In this document: piece by piece, positions 16,493-24,573 of the stretch
Layout of the letters: every line of letters begins with the position of its first letter
Position numbering within the stretch: the stretch's first letter is position 1
From: JANWWM01 sp046292465
GTDB lineage: Bacteria; Bacteroidota; Chlorobiia; Chlorobiales; Thermochlorobacteraceae
Direction of reading: 5' to 3'
Length of the DNA: 64,000 nucleotides
Assembly: GCA_046292465.1 (NCBI GenBank)
Contig: JBKBRB010000010.1
Coordinates: forward strand, 1 to 64,000
Notes under the pieces: model-generated
Databases searched by the model: none
The model's input: only the letters and a program-made list of their open reading frames with translations
Told to the model about the DNA's origin: nothing
Translations under genes and position numbers: made by a program

Positions 16493-16876
16493 TTAGCACT
16501 TGTGTCCGACTTCAACGGGCGGGTGCGCGTAGTTGTCGGATTCGTCCTCGTTCGGACGCGGTGCTAAACATTGAAAATCTTTCTCGACCAAAATGTAAAG
16601 CGACTCGCCGTTGTCAAGCGGTTGATGGGCTTCGAATCCGACTTGCTCCGTCTCAACCCAAGTGTTCGCAAGGGCTTTGGGGAGATAAACCGTAATCGTG
16701 CAATTTTCCATCGTCGCCGAAAGCGAGGGCACATCGGAAACTTTCATCGCATATGTCATGCGTGTATTGCCCGCAAAGTGAATCGCGTCTTCGACATATC
16801 CTTCGCTACCGATTTTGGCAACTTCGGATTTCGATAAGCGCAAGCGCAGTGTATTACCTTTGATTCTCAGTTTCAT
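16493..16876 (-). CDS. DUF7009 family protein
   Basis: A 127-residue soluble protein, MKLRIKGNTLRLRLSKSEV at the N-terminus, predicted mostly beta, ending with an acidic stretch and a Cys-containing tail (CLAPRPNEDESDN, VGHKC). I recognise it as the DUF7009 type, function unknown. It lies 18 bases downstream of the FdhD-fusion gene and 66 bases before the molybdoenzyme gene, on the same strand, so an accessory role in molybdoenzyme maturation is a reasonable inference. No catalytic motif is visible. Confidence 0.75.
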   Translation of the reverse strand: MKLRIKGNTLRLRLSKSEVAKIGSEGYVEDAIHFAGNTRMTYAMKVSDVPSLSATMENCTITVYLPKALANTWVETEQVGFEAHQPLDNGESLYILVEKDFQCLAPRPNEDESDNYAHPPVEVGHKC

Positions 16877-16894
16877 CGTGATTGACGGTTAAGG

Positions 16895-18250
16895 TTAACG
16901 GTGATTGGACTTTAATTCTTTCATCATAAACCATTGGTCACCTGAATCTTCATGGTCGTTGTGGAAGAAGCCATTTTTGAAGTAGAAGCGTTTGCCAATT
17001 TCGTTTTGCTTATGCACGAAGCAGAAATACTTTTCCGAGCCAGTGGCGAGTGCGAAGTTTTCACCAAGTTCGAGCAAGCGTTTGCCAACGCCTTTTCCGA
17101 TGTATTCAGGACGAAGGTAAATGCGGCGAAGTTCAAGTCCCTTATCGCAGAAGCCGAAATTGCAAAAGCCAATAACGCGCTCACCGTCCAACGCCACATA
17201 AAAACACATTTCGCCCGATTGAATCTTCGGCAGTAGCGCGATGAGCGATTCAGGTTCATAATCCTTGCGCACCATTTGTTCAATCATTTCAGGACTAAAC
17301 ACATTCTTGTAAGTTTCTCGAAACGATTGCAGAGCCGTTTCATAAATGCTTTGTGCGTCTTTCGGCTCAAAGGTTCGGAAGGTAATACGCTCGTTCAGAA
17401 CAGGCTTCTTGACGCGCCAATCGCTCGTGTAGATGTTGAAACGGTTGGGTCGTAAAAATCCAATCAGCGTCATATCAAATTCATCAGCCAGTTCAACTGC
17501 AAGGCTTGACGGCGCACCGACGGCACACAGCATCGGAATGCCTGCCATCACGGCTTTCTGCACCAGCTCGAAACTCGCTCTGCCACTCACCAAAAGAATC
17601 GAGCGTTCAAATTGATGTCCCGACAAAAGTTCCGCGCCGATAAGTTTATCGAGTGCGTTGTGTCGCCCGACATCTTCACAGACGCGAAGCAATTTGCCGT
17701 GTTCGTTAAACAGTGCGGCGGCGTGCAATCCGCCGGTTTGGTCAAAAATTTCTTGGGATTGGCGAAGCGTTTCAGGAAGGCTATAAATCAATTCAGGGGA
17801 AACGGCGAAAGGTTCTTTCCATCGTGTCGGACACGAATCGGCAAGACGCACCGCGTTAATAGACGCCTTGCCGCATACACCACAACTCGACGACGTGTAA
17901 AAATGCCGTTCTAATTTCTTGAAATCAACTTGAACCGTCGGCTTCAAGACAACACGAATGATATTTTGATGTTGATTTTTTTGCGTGGAAGGAAAGTGAT
18001 AATGAATGTCGTGAATGTCGGAAAGCGATTTGATAATGCCTTCGGTGAAGAGAAACCCAATCGCAAGTTCGGTATCGTGTGAGGGCGTGCGCATCGTTAC
18101 CGAAAGGCTCTTGACGGTGGAAAATCCATGCTCAAAACACGCAACTTGAATCTCGAGCGGCTCTTCAACGGCAAGCACATCTCTTGACTGCATCATCATT
18201 GCGCCGTGCACCTTGTAAATCTCAAACGATTGAATACTGCCTTTATTCAT
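16895..18250 (-). CDS. fdhD: FdhD sulfurtransferase fused to a C-terminal GNAT acetyltransferase domain
   Basis: Residues ~1-270 are FdhD, which transfers sulfur from IscS to the molybdenum cofactor of formate dehydrogenase. Seen: EEPLEIQV, the CGVCGK loop with the sulfur-carrying cysteines, GGLHAAALF, VCEDVGRHNALDKLIG and LVSGRASFELVQKA. Residues ~285-451 are a separate GNAT domain: ITFRTFEPKDAQSIYETALQ, IYLRPEYIGKGVGKRLLELG (acetyl-CoA loop) and GKRFYFKNGFF. FdhD alone is about 280 residues, so this is a genuine two-domain fusion in one uninterrupted frame. ATG 18250 has GGAG five bases upstream; the frame is open to 18328. First gene of the operon with DUF7009 and the molybdoenzyme. Confidence 0.88.
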   Translation of the reverse strand: MNKGSIQSFEIYKVHGAMMMQSRDVLAVEEPLEIQVACFEHGFSTVKSLSVTMRTPSHDTELAIGFLFTEGIIKSLSDIHDIHYHFPSTQKNQHQNIIRVVLKPTVQVDFKKLERHFYTSSSCGVCGKASINAVRLADSCPTRWKEPFAVSPELIYSLPETLRQSQEIFDQTGGLHAAALFNEHGKLLRVCEDVGRHNALDKLIGAELLSGHQFERSILLVSGRASFELVQKAVMAGIPMLCAVGAPSSLAVELADEFDMTLIGFLRPNRFNIYTSDWRVKKPVLNERITFRTFEPKDAQSIYETALQSFRETYKNVFSPEMIEQMVRKDYEPESLIALLPKIQSGEMCFYVALDGERVIGFCNFGFCDKGLELRRIYLRPEYIGKGVGKRLLELGENFALATGSEKYFCFVHKQNEIGKRFYFKNGFFHNDHEDSGDQWFMMKELKSNHR

Positions 18251-18361
18251 CGCTTCTCCGTTGTCTAATGTTGTGTGCGGCTGAAATTGGAAACCGCGTT
18301 TGGAAACAGGAATAGGGCTCAAAAACACTAAAACCTATCTGTGAATTTTAATCGTTTCAAC

Positions 18362-20023
18362 CTAAATCGTGCGCGAAGTAGCAATGCCATGCGATTGAGC
18401 AAACGAAATGGCTTGGTCGTATCCTGCGTCGGCGTGGCGAAGAATGCCCATTGCAGGGTCGCTATTGAGCACGCGCGAAAGGCGTTTATCCATTGCCGTT
18501 GTGCCGTCTGCAACAATCACCATGCCTGCGTGAATCGAGTAGCCAATGCCAACGCCACCACCGTGATGCACGCTCGTCCAACTGGCGCCGTTGACGGAGT
18601 TGATGAGCGCGTTAAGAATGGGCCAATCGGCAATCGCGTCGGAGCCATCTTGCATCGCTTCGGTTTCGCGATTGGGCGAGGCGACACTGCCGCAGTCCAA
18701 GTGGTCTCTGCCAATCACAATCGGGGCTTTGACCTTGCCTTTGCGCACAAGGTCGTTGAACCGCAAGCCTGCTTCTTCTCTCTCTTTGTAGCCGAGCCAA
18801 CAAATACGTGCAGGCAATCCTTGAAAGGCGACGCGCGTTTGTGCTTTTTCAATCCATCGTTTCAGCGGTGCGTTGTTCGGGAAGAGGTCGAGAATGGCTT
18901 TATCGGTCTCGTAAATGTCTTGTGCTTCGCCACTCAATGCTACCCAACGAAACGGACCTTTGCCTTCGCAAAAGAGCGGGCGAATGTATTCAGGCACAAA
19001 GCCTTTAATGTCGAAAGCATCTTCGACGCCCATCTTGATAGCTTGTCCGCGAATGTTGTTTCCATAATCGAACGTAATCGCGCCCATTTTTTGGAGCGCG
19101 AGCATGGCGCGAACGTGTTGCGCGATGGATTCCATTGCACGACGCTTGTAGACTTCGGGCTGTTTTTGGCGAAGGTCGTTCAAATCTTCATCGCTTGAAG
19201 TTTGAACTGGAACATATCCGACAAGTTCGTCGTGCGCAGAAGTTTGGTCGGTGAGAATATCGGGGACGAAGTTGCGGCGCACAAGTTCAGGCAGAATTTC
19301 CGCCGCATTTCCCAAGAGTGCGACGCTACGCGCAATGCGGTTGTGTTTGTATTCTGTAACTTTCTTCAAGGCTTTGTCTAAATCGGTCTCGAGTTCGTCG
19401 ACGTAGCGTGTTTGCAAGCGTTTCTCGATTCGGGCGCGGTCGACTTCAATGGCAAGAACGGTAGCGTTGTTCATGGTGCCTGCGAGCGGTTGTGCGCCGC
19501 CCATGCCGCCAAGTCCGCTCGTTACAATTAGCCGTCCTGAAAGGTCGCCACCGAAATGTTTTTGAGCGCATGCGGCAAAGGTTTCGTAAGTGCCTTGCAA
19601 AATGCCTTGTGTGCCGATGTAAATCCAACTGCCTGCGGTCATTTGTCCATACATTGTTAAGCCGAGTGCTTCGAGTCGGCGAAATTCGTCCCAAGTTGCC
19701 CACTTCGGCACAAGCATGGAATTAACGATAAGCACGCGCGGAGCCTCTTCGTGCGAGCGCAAAATGCCAACCGCTTTGCCCGATTGAACAAGCAAGGTTT
19801 CGTCATTCCCAAGCGATTGAAGTGCGCGCAAAATGGCGCGATAGGCGTCAGGATTGCGTGCGGCTTTGCCTGTTCCGCCATAAACAATCAAATCTTCGGG
19901 GCGTTCAGCCACTTCGCTATCCAAGTTGTTTTGAATCATTCGATATGCCGCCTCTTGATGCCAGCCTTTGCACGAAAGCGATGTGCCGCGTGGTGCGCGT
20001 TGCGGTGGTAGTTTTTCGGTCAT
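18362..20023 (-). CDS. hutU: Urocanate hydratase (urocanase)
   Basis: Second step of histidine degradation: urocanate plus water to imidazolone propionate, with NAD+ as electrophile. The protein is 553 residues, full length. Seen: LIVYGGTGKAARNP near the N-terminus, TSGLGGMGGAQPLAG for NAD binding, HDELVGYVP, and a C-terminal DHLDCGSVASPNRETEAM leading to SVHHGGGVGIGYS. hutH lies about 24 kb away and no hutI, hutG or hutF is in the window, so the pathway genes are scattered. Divergent from the TPR-LuxR gene; the starts are under 50 bases apart. Confidence 0.97.
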   Translation of the reverse strand: MTEKLPPQRAPRGTSLSCKGWHQEAAYRMIQNNLDSEVAERPEDLIVYGGTGKAARNPDAYRAILRALQSLGNDETLLVQSGKAVGILRSHEEAPRVLIVNSMLVPKWATWDEFRRLEALGLTMYGQMTAGSWIYIGTQGILQGTYETFAACAQKHFGGDLSGRLIVTSGLGGMGGAQPLAGTMNNATVLAIEVDRARIEKRLQTRYVDELETDLDKALKKVTEYKHNRIARSVALLGNAAEILPELVRRNFVPDILTDQTSAHDELVGYVPVQTSSDEDLNDLRQKQPEVYKRRAMESIAQHVRAMLALQKMGAITFDYGNNIRGQAIKMGVEDAFDIKGFVPEYIRPLFCEGKGPFRWVALSGEAQDIYETDKAILDLFPNNAPLKRWIEKAQTRVAFQGLPARICWLGYKEREEAGLRFNDLVRKGKVKAPIVIGRDHLDCGSVASPNRETEAMQDGSDAIADWPILNALINSVNGASWTSVHHGGGVGIGYSIHAGMVIVADGTTAMDKRLSRVLNSDPAMGILRHADAGYDQAISFAQSHGIATSRTI

Positions 20024-20070
20024 AGTTGCAAATGTTAAAATTGCGTGTGCTCAAAACTTACGCCAACAAA

Positions 20071-21570
20071 ATGAAAAAACCGTCGTCCGCTCTCCGAAAA
20101 GAAATTGACGCACAGTTGCGCCAAGCCATTGCACTGCGATTTTCCAAACCACACGAGGCGGAGCGTTTATCAAAACAAGCGTTGAAACAGGCTGAAACGA
20201 TTGGCGACGCGCGGCGCACCGCACAAGCCCATTTGAGTTTAGCAAGGCTTGCCTTCGATAAGTCAGACCTTGACCAAGTCATAGAACACTGTAACACGGT
20301 TACGCGATGCTCATCAAAATCTCTCGACCTTTTGGGCGACGCTCAAGTCTTGCTGGGATTAGTGCAATGGCAAAAGGGCAATCACCCGAGCGCGCTGGAA
20401 TGTTACCTTTCGGCAATCAACCTTTGGCAAAGGACGACCATGAAGTCAAGCGATTTGCAAGTGCGTCTTTGCAGTGTGTTCGTCAACATCGGGCATCTCT
20501 ACACCGAAACGAGCCACTACGAAAAAGCCCTCGATAATTACTTCCGCGCGATGTCTTATGTGACCGACCAAACCGATGCGCACGTGCGTTCAACCATTCT
20601 CAGAAGCATTGGCTCGGTGTATGAATATCTACAAGACTTTGACCGTGCGATTGATTTCGATAAGCAGTCGCTCGAGATTGCTTTGGAGACGAAAAATAGA
20701 ATTGGCGAGAGCGTAACGCGCTATAACCTTGGCAACGCGCTTTGGCTCAAAGGCTGTTTGAGAGAAAGTTTAACGGAACTTGAACGTGCCAGCGAGGTCG
20801 CAAAAGCGATTGGCGATAAGCGCATAGAAGTCGGTGCCGAAGTCATTCAAGCCGCTGTGCTTGCCGACTTGGGCGAGAAGGAAAAGTTTATTGAACGAAC
20901 GCAAAACCTGCTTGAACGTGTCGATGCAATCGGCATTGCAGATATGAGAACAAAAAGCCGTGAGATTTTAGCCAAGTCGTTCATGACGCTCAATCAACCT
21001 GAAAAAGCCTTGCCGCTCTTTGAGGAAACGCTATCATTTGCAACACAATTCAACCTTTCAATCGTTGTGGCAGAAGTCCAACAAGAGCTTTCAAAGTATT
21101 ATGAGCGTCAAGGCGAGTTCGCGAAAGCCTTGTCATGTTTCAAGCAAGCCGTCGAGATTTTAGAAAAGCAAAGAAGAGCAGAAGCGGAGCAAAAGCTCTT
21201 GCTCTATGAAGTTGAGCGGCGCGTCAAAACACTTGAAGCCGAAAAACAAAAGTTGAGCAGTGAAGTAGAAAAACTTCGCCGCGAACTCAAAACGAAAAAA
21301 GAACTCACACAAAAAGAACAAGAGCACATTCTCAAAGAAATTCACATCTCGAATCCGCAACTCGCAAAACGCTTGCATCAACTTGCGCCGAAAATCACGC
21401 CGTCAGAACTCAAAACGGCGGAGCTGCTCTACGCAAAACTCACCACAAAAGAAATTGCGCAAGTGCTACGAGTAAGTCCCCGAACCGTTGAAACGCATCG
21501 CGAAAACTTGCGCAAGAAACTCGGCTTGAACAAATCCCAATCGCTGGTCGCCGTTCTGCAAACGATGTAA
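20071..21570 (+). CDS. TPR-repeat protein with C-terminal LuxR-type DNA-binding domain
   Basis: A 499-residue regulator from ATG 20071 (ATG 20032 is an in-frame alternative). Residues ~20-360 are tetratricopeptide-type helical repeats (for example SVFVNIGHLYTETSHYEKALDNY, then GSVYEYLQDFDRAIDFDKQS). Residues ~365-425 are a charged coiled coil. The last ~60 residues are a LuxR/GerE helix-turn-helix (TTKEIAQVLRVSPRTVETHR). There is no transmembrane segment or receiver domain, so it probably senses a protein or peptide partner through the TPRs. A short LuxR-domain protein follows 118 bases downstream. The target is unknown; the repeated 17-bp motif at 21609 and 21974 is a candidate. Confidence 0.85.
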   Translation: MKKPSSALRKEIDAQLRQAIALRFSKPHEAERLSKQALKQAETIGDARRTAQAHLSLARLAFDKSDLDQVIEHCNTVTRCSSKSLDLLGDAQVLLGLVQWQKGNHPSALECYLSAINLWQRTTMKSSDLQVRLCSVFVNIGHLYTETSHYEKALDNYFRAMSYVTDQTDAHVRSTILRSIGSVYEYLQDFDRAIDFDKQSLEIALETKNRIGESVTRYNLGNALWLKGCLRESLTELERASEVAKAIGDKRIEVGAEVIQAAVLADLGEKEKFIERTQNLLERVDAIGIADMRTKSREILAKSFMTLNQPEKALPLFEETLSFATQFNLSIVVAEVQQELSKYYERQGEFAKALSCFKQAVEILEKQRRAEAEQKLLLYEVERRVKTLEAEKQKLSSEVEKLRRELKTKKELTQKEQEHILKEIHISNPQLAKRLHQLAPKITPSELKTAELLYAKLTTKEIAQVLRVSPRTVETHRENLRKKLGLNKSQSLVAVLQTM

Positions 21571-21608
21571 CGCATCGCTCTAACGGGTGCAAAAGTTACA
21601 AAGTTGTC

Positions 21609-21625
21609 TCCGTAGAAAATCCGTA
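21609..21625 (+). promoter_or_regulatory. Repeated 17-bp motif, copy 1 (possible regulator site)
   Basis: TCCGTAGAAAATCCGTA, itself two TCCGTA words 11 bp apart, roughly one helical turn. It is 63 bases upstream of the small LuxR gene. An identical copy lies at 21974-21990. Confidence 0.5.
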
Positions 21626-21688
21626 TCAAACGCGGACTTCGGCACGCCTATTTTTTGCCAAATCAACACAAATCAAAGCAAGTGTGAA

Positions 21689-21964
21689 ATGGCAAACGCT
21701 CGCAAACCCACACGTCTGAAAGAAAAGCGAACAGTAAAAGTGCACAACTATCGGTTACTTCAAGTTCTATCGCGACAGTTTCCTACGCTGACGCAAACTG
21801 AGCGAATCGTATGCGACTTGCTCGCCATGCACTTGCGAACCAAAGAGATTGCCGAAAAAATGGGCATCGGCGCGCGCACCGTTGAAACGCATCGACAAAA
21901 CATTCGCCGAAAACTCGGCTTGCCAAAAGGCAAAGAGTTAAGTGCGTTTCTCTGTTCCATCTGA
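21689..21964 (+). CDS. Small stand-alone LuxR-type HTH protein
   Basis: A 91-residue protein from ATG 21689, almost entirely a LuxR/GerE DNA-binding domain with a basic N-terminal tail (ANARKPTRLKEKRTVKVHN). The recognition helix region TKEIAEKMGIGARTVETHRQ closely resembles the C-terminus of the TPR-LuxR protein upstream (TKEIAQVLRVSPRTVETHRE), so it is probably a paralogue without the sensor part. The frame is open to 21587, but the extra N-terminal residues look like leader sequence and would cover the 17-bp motif. It could compete for or co-occupy the same DNA sites; that is inference. Confidence 0.78.
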   Translation: MANARKPTRLKEKRTVKVHNYRLLQVLSRQFPTLTQTERIVCDLLAMHLRTKEIAEKMGIGARTVETHRQNIRRKLGLPKGKELSAFLCSI

Positions 21965-21973
21965 AAAAAGACG

Positions 21974-21990
21974 TCCGTAGAAAATCCGTA
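21974..21990 (+). promoter_or_regulatory. Repeated 17-bp motif, copy 2 (possible regulator site)
   Basis: Exact copy of the motif at 21609-21625, 76 bases upstream of the exported-protein ATG at 22067. A -10-like CATAAT follows at 22011-22016, so the motif would sit over or just before the -35 region, a usual place for an activator. Confidence 0.5.
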
Positions 21991-22066
21991 GCGACACTTA
22001 AAGGAGCGTTCATAATCTTTGTGTGAAGTAAAACCAAAACAAACATCAAATCAAAAGGAGGAACCG

Positions 22067-22765
22067 ATGATACGTCTCATCTCTCTTGCGCTGATGTGCG
22101 TGATTGCCGTGCCGATGAACGCGCAAACGCTCTACGACCATCTCAACGATAGGCTCTTAATCGTCGAGAAAGTCGACCGCGCTATTGAGCGAGGAAAAAT
22201 TCAAGAAAGCGCGGTGCTTTATGAATCCGACGAAGACGATGAAGAGTATTGGTTTTCGGGGCATACCACCGTTACGCTCTGGCAGACCAACGAAGGCTGG
22301 ATTAAAATCAAAACGCTCCATGAATTTGGAGGTTCAGGCTACGAGGTAAAAGAACTTTACCTCACGCCGCAGTATGTCCCGGTGATTGCGATAGATGAAT
22401 CGAAGCACGAGTTTAGAAAAGCGTTCATCTTTGAAAACGATGAGCCTGCCATTTATGCAGAAGCACAATGGGACGCTGACGAATTCGAGTTTGGAGATTA
22501 CACCATTTATCGCATCACGCCGAAAGAGTATCGATATGCGGCGCAAATACTTTCGCAATATGAGCACGTGCTACAAGATTGGGTAAAGCAGGTGCAACGC
22601 AAGCAGAACAAACGTCGCGTTGGCGAGTATGGGCTTAGCGGTCAATTTGCTGCGCAGTCGCAAGACCAACAGCCACAAACAAATCCTGAACAAGAACTAA
22701 AACAAGCGGCGGGCGCGCTATTGATTCAATCGCTCGACCAAGCATTGCAAAAATGGTTGAAGTGA
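22067..22765 (+). CDS. Exported protein of unknown function
   Basis: A 232-residue protein with a strong ribosome binding site (AAGGAGG, 7 bases before ATG 22067) and a signal peptide MIRLISLALMCVIAVPMNAQ ending in a typical signal peptidase I site. The mature part is rich in acidic and aromatic residues (ESDEDDEEYWFSG), has a helical Gln-rich stretch (SQDQQPQTNPEQELKQ) and no cysteine. I do not recognise a family. It is preceded by one copy of the 17-bp motif and followed 18 bases later by a microprotein gene. Probably periplasmic. Confidence 0.7.
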   Translation: MIRLISLALMCVIAVPMNAQTLYDHLNDRLLIVEKVDRAIERGKIQESAVLYESDEDDEEYWFSGHTTVTLWQTNEGWIKIKTLHEFGGSGYEVKELYLTPQYVPVIAIDESKHEFRKAFIFENDEPAIYAEAQWDADEFEFGDYTIYRITPKEYRYAAQILSQYEHVLQDWVKQVQRKQNKRRVGEYGLSGQFAAQSQDQQPQTNPEQELKQAAGALLIQSLDQALQKWLK

Positions 22766-22783
22766 AATAAAGGAGGTGAAAAC

Positions 22784-22894
22784 ATGGCATCGAAGCCGAA
22801 TCCAAATTGGCCAAGCAGAACAGGCAACCCATCAGGTCCAGGAAGAGGAAACAATCCCCCATCTAAACCTGCACCTTCCCCACCAAAGAAGTAG
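22784..22894 (+). CDS. 36-residue Pro/Gly/Asn-rich microprotein
   Basis: ATG 22784 is preceded by an unusually perfect ribosome binding site, AAAGGAGGTGAAAAC, and the frame runs to TAG at 22892-22894. The peptide begins MASKPNPNWPSRTGNPSG and ends in a Pro/Lys-rich tail (PAPSPPKK). It is basic, with no hydrophobic core, signal peptide or cysteine, so it is likely disordered and may bind nucleic acid or a partner protein. A strong terminator follows 11 bases after the stop, as expected for the last gene of a transcript starting at the exported-protein gene. I do not know the family. Confidence 0.65.
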   Translation: MASKPNPNWPSRTGNPSGPGRGNNPPSKPAPSPPKK

Positions 22895-22905
22895 CCCTTT
22901 TCAGC

Positions 22906-22940
22906 AAAGCCGCTCTTCCCTCATGAGCGGCTTTCTTCTT
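22906..22940 (+). terminator. Rho-independent terminator after the microprotein gene
   Basis: AAAGCCGCTC (22906-22915) pairs with GAGCGGCTTT (22925-22934) and is followed by CTTCTTC. It also lies just past the stop of the converging glycosyltransferase gene. Confidence 0.85.
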
Positions 22941-22957
22941 CATGCACCAAATTCAAT

Positions 22958-24334
22958 TTACACAAACAGCAGTTGCTCGAACTCGCGTGCAAGTTGCATG
23001 GTCAAATTGCGGCGGTCGTATTTCACGACAACTTCTTTGGACGGCACAGGAAGCGTGCCCGATTTCCATCGTTCAAACAAGTCGAGGATTTTCGTGGCAA
23101 TCTCGTCAGGAAATTTGGGGTGAGCCACAACGCCGTTAGCTTCCAAAATGAACTGCTTCGATGCGCCATCAGGCACAATGCCAAAGAGCGTTCGCTCGCA
23201 AGCGACATATTCAAAAAGTTTGCTTTGCGTGATGGTCTCAATGTGTTTGACAGCGGATTGTGTTGCCCATAGCACATCGGCTTGAAAATTTTCCGCGAGT
23301 GCATCGTGATGCGATTTGTAGCCCTCGACCTGAACAAGCCCGTCAAGCCCCAACGACTTTGCAAACTTCATGTATTCAGTCGGGAACAATCCTACAAACC
23401 GCGCCTCGACTTTTTCACCGAGTTCAGGATTTTGTTCAATGGCTTTTTTCAAGCCCAAGAAAAACGGTTTTGGTGAGCGTTCCGAACTGTGCAACGTGCC
23501 TGAATGAAGGAATCGCAACTTGCCACTATTGACGCGTGCTTTGGGCACGTGTGCAAAATCGTTTGCGTCGTAGCCATGAGAGACAATAGCGATATCGTTG
23601 TGTGTAAGTTTGCCGCGGTAACTACGCAAGAAGAGTTCTTTCAGCGCACGATTAACCGTAATGATTTTATCAACGCCTAAAACGACTTGCTCTTCTAAGC
23701 GTTGATGTGCCCGACGGTGAAATGGCGTTGGATAAATATGAAGCGGATTTTCAACCCATGGGTCTCTGAAATCAATCACCGTTGGCAGTTGATACTTCTT
23801 GCGAAGCTCAAGCGCAATGAGGTGAGAAGTAAAAGGCGGCGCAGTTGAAAAAATAAGGTCGATGTCGCCATGTTGAGCGATAATCTCATCGGCTTTTTGC
23901 AATGCAAATTTTTTCCAGCCGCGTTTATTATCAGGAATGAAAAACGTTTGGCTCGCAAGGTTCATCAGGCGACGCATAAATCCGCTGGGCAGTTTGAACT
24001 GTTGGGAGTTCGAGAGCGAGGCCGCCGTTTTTGTAACGTCTTTCGTTTCTGTGCGATGAATCTCGATTTGAGAATTGTCCAATTCTCGAAGGAGCGTTTC
24101 GTCGTAGGCGTAGTAAGCCGTAGGCGTAATGGTGAGCACAATTGGCTTCCAACCAAATTCAGGCAAATACTTCACGAATTTCAGCGTGCGCTGAACCCCC
24201 GAAAGCCCCATTGGCGGGAAGTAATAGGCAATGACCAACGCTTTTTTTATTGCTTTGTCTGAAGCTTGCTGGCGAGAACGCTCCCCACTGAACGATGAAA
24301 GCGACTGCAGAGATACGAGATGAGATGATGTCAT
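22958..24334 (-). CDS. Glycosyltransferase, GT4-like (GT-B fold)
   Basis: A 458-residue soluble glycosyltransferase. The N-terminal Rossmann region has ALVIAYYFPPMGLSGVQR, typical of GT4-type enzymes. The middle holds DLIFSTAPPFTSHLIAL and VIDFRDPW, and the C-terminal donor-binding half has RFLHSGTLHSSERSP and a late Glu region (HIETITQSKLFEYVACERTLFG). ATG 24334 is chosen; the frame is open to 24412 without support. Substrate unknown. It stands alone, convergent with the microprotein operon. Confidence 0.85.
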   Translation of the reverse strand: MTSSHLVSLQSLSSFSGERSRQQASDKAIKKALVIAYYFPPMGLSGVQRTLKFVKYLPEFGWKPIVLTITPTAYYAYDETLLRELDNSQIEIHRTETKDVTKTAASLSNSQQFKLPSGFMRRLMNLASQTFFIPDNKRGWKKFALQKADEIIAQHGDIDLIFSTAPPFTSHLIALELRKKYQLPTVIDFRDPWVENPLHIYPTPFHRRAHQRLEEQVVLGVDKIITVNRALKELFLRSYRGKLTHNDIAIVSHGYDANDFAHVPKARVNSGKLRFLHSGTLHSSERSPKPFFLGLKKAIEQNPELGEKVEARFVGLFPTEYMKFAKSLGLDGLVQVEGYKSHHDALAENFQADVLWATQSAVKHIETITQSKLFEYVACERTLFGIVPDGASKQFILEANGVVAHPKFPDEIATKILDLFERWKSGTLPVPSKEVVVKYDRRNLTMQLAREFEQLLFV

Positions 24335-24573
24335 AACTAAAAAACAGTTTACAACAAGTTCATTTATAGCGGCAATGCCAATTGAGCCTGATTCGGCAAA
24401 CTGGCATTGCAAATGTAACAGCGCAGCAGTGCCATGATACAGTGAGAATCTTGAAGAATGTTGCAGGTGATGAGAGTATGATTAACTTTACACAAACGTA
24501 AAAACTTTTTCGAAGTTCCGCGATTTTTATTTGACCGAAAATTTATTAGTCGTTACTCATAAACTCAACGAAA

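Noticed and set aside
21587..21688. Longer start for the small LuxR protein
   Set aside because: The extra 34 codons cover the 17-bp motif and have no homology to LuxR N-termini; ATG 21689 is preferred.
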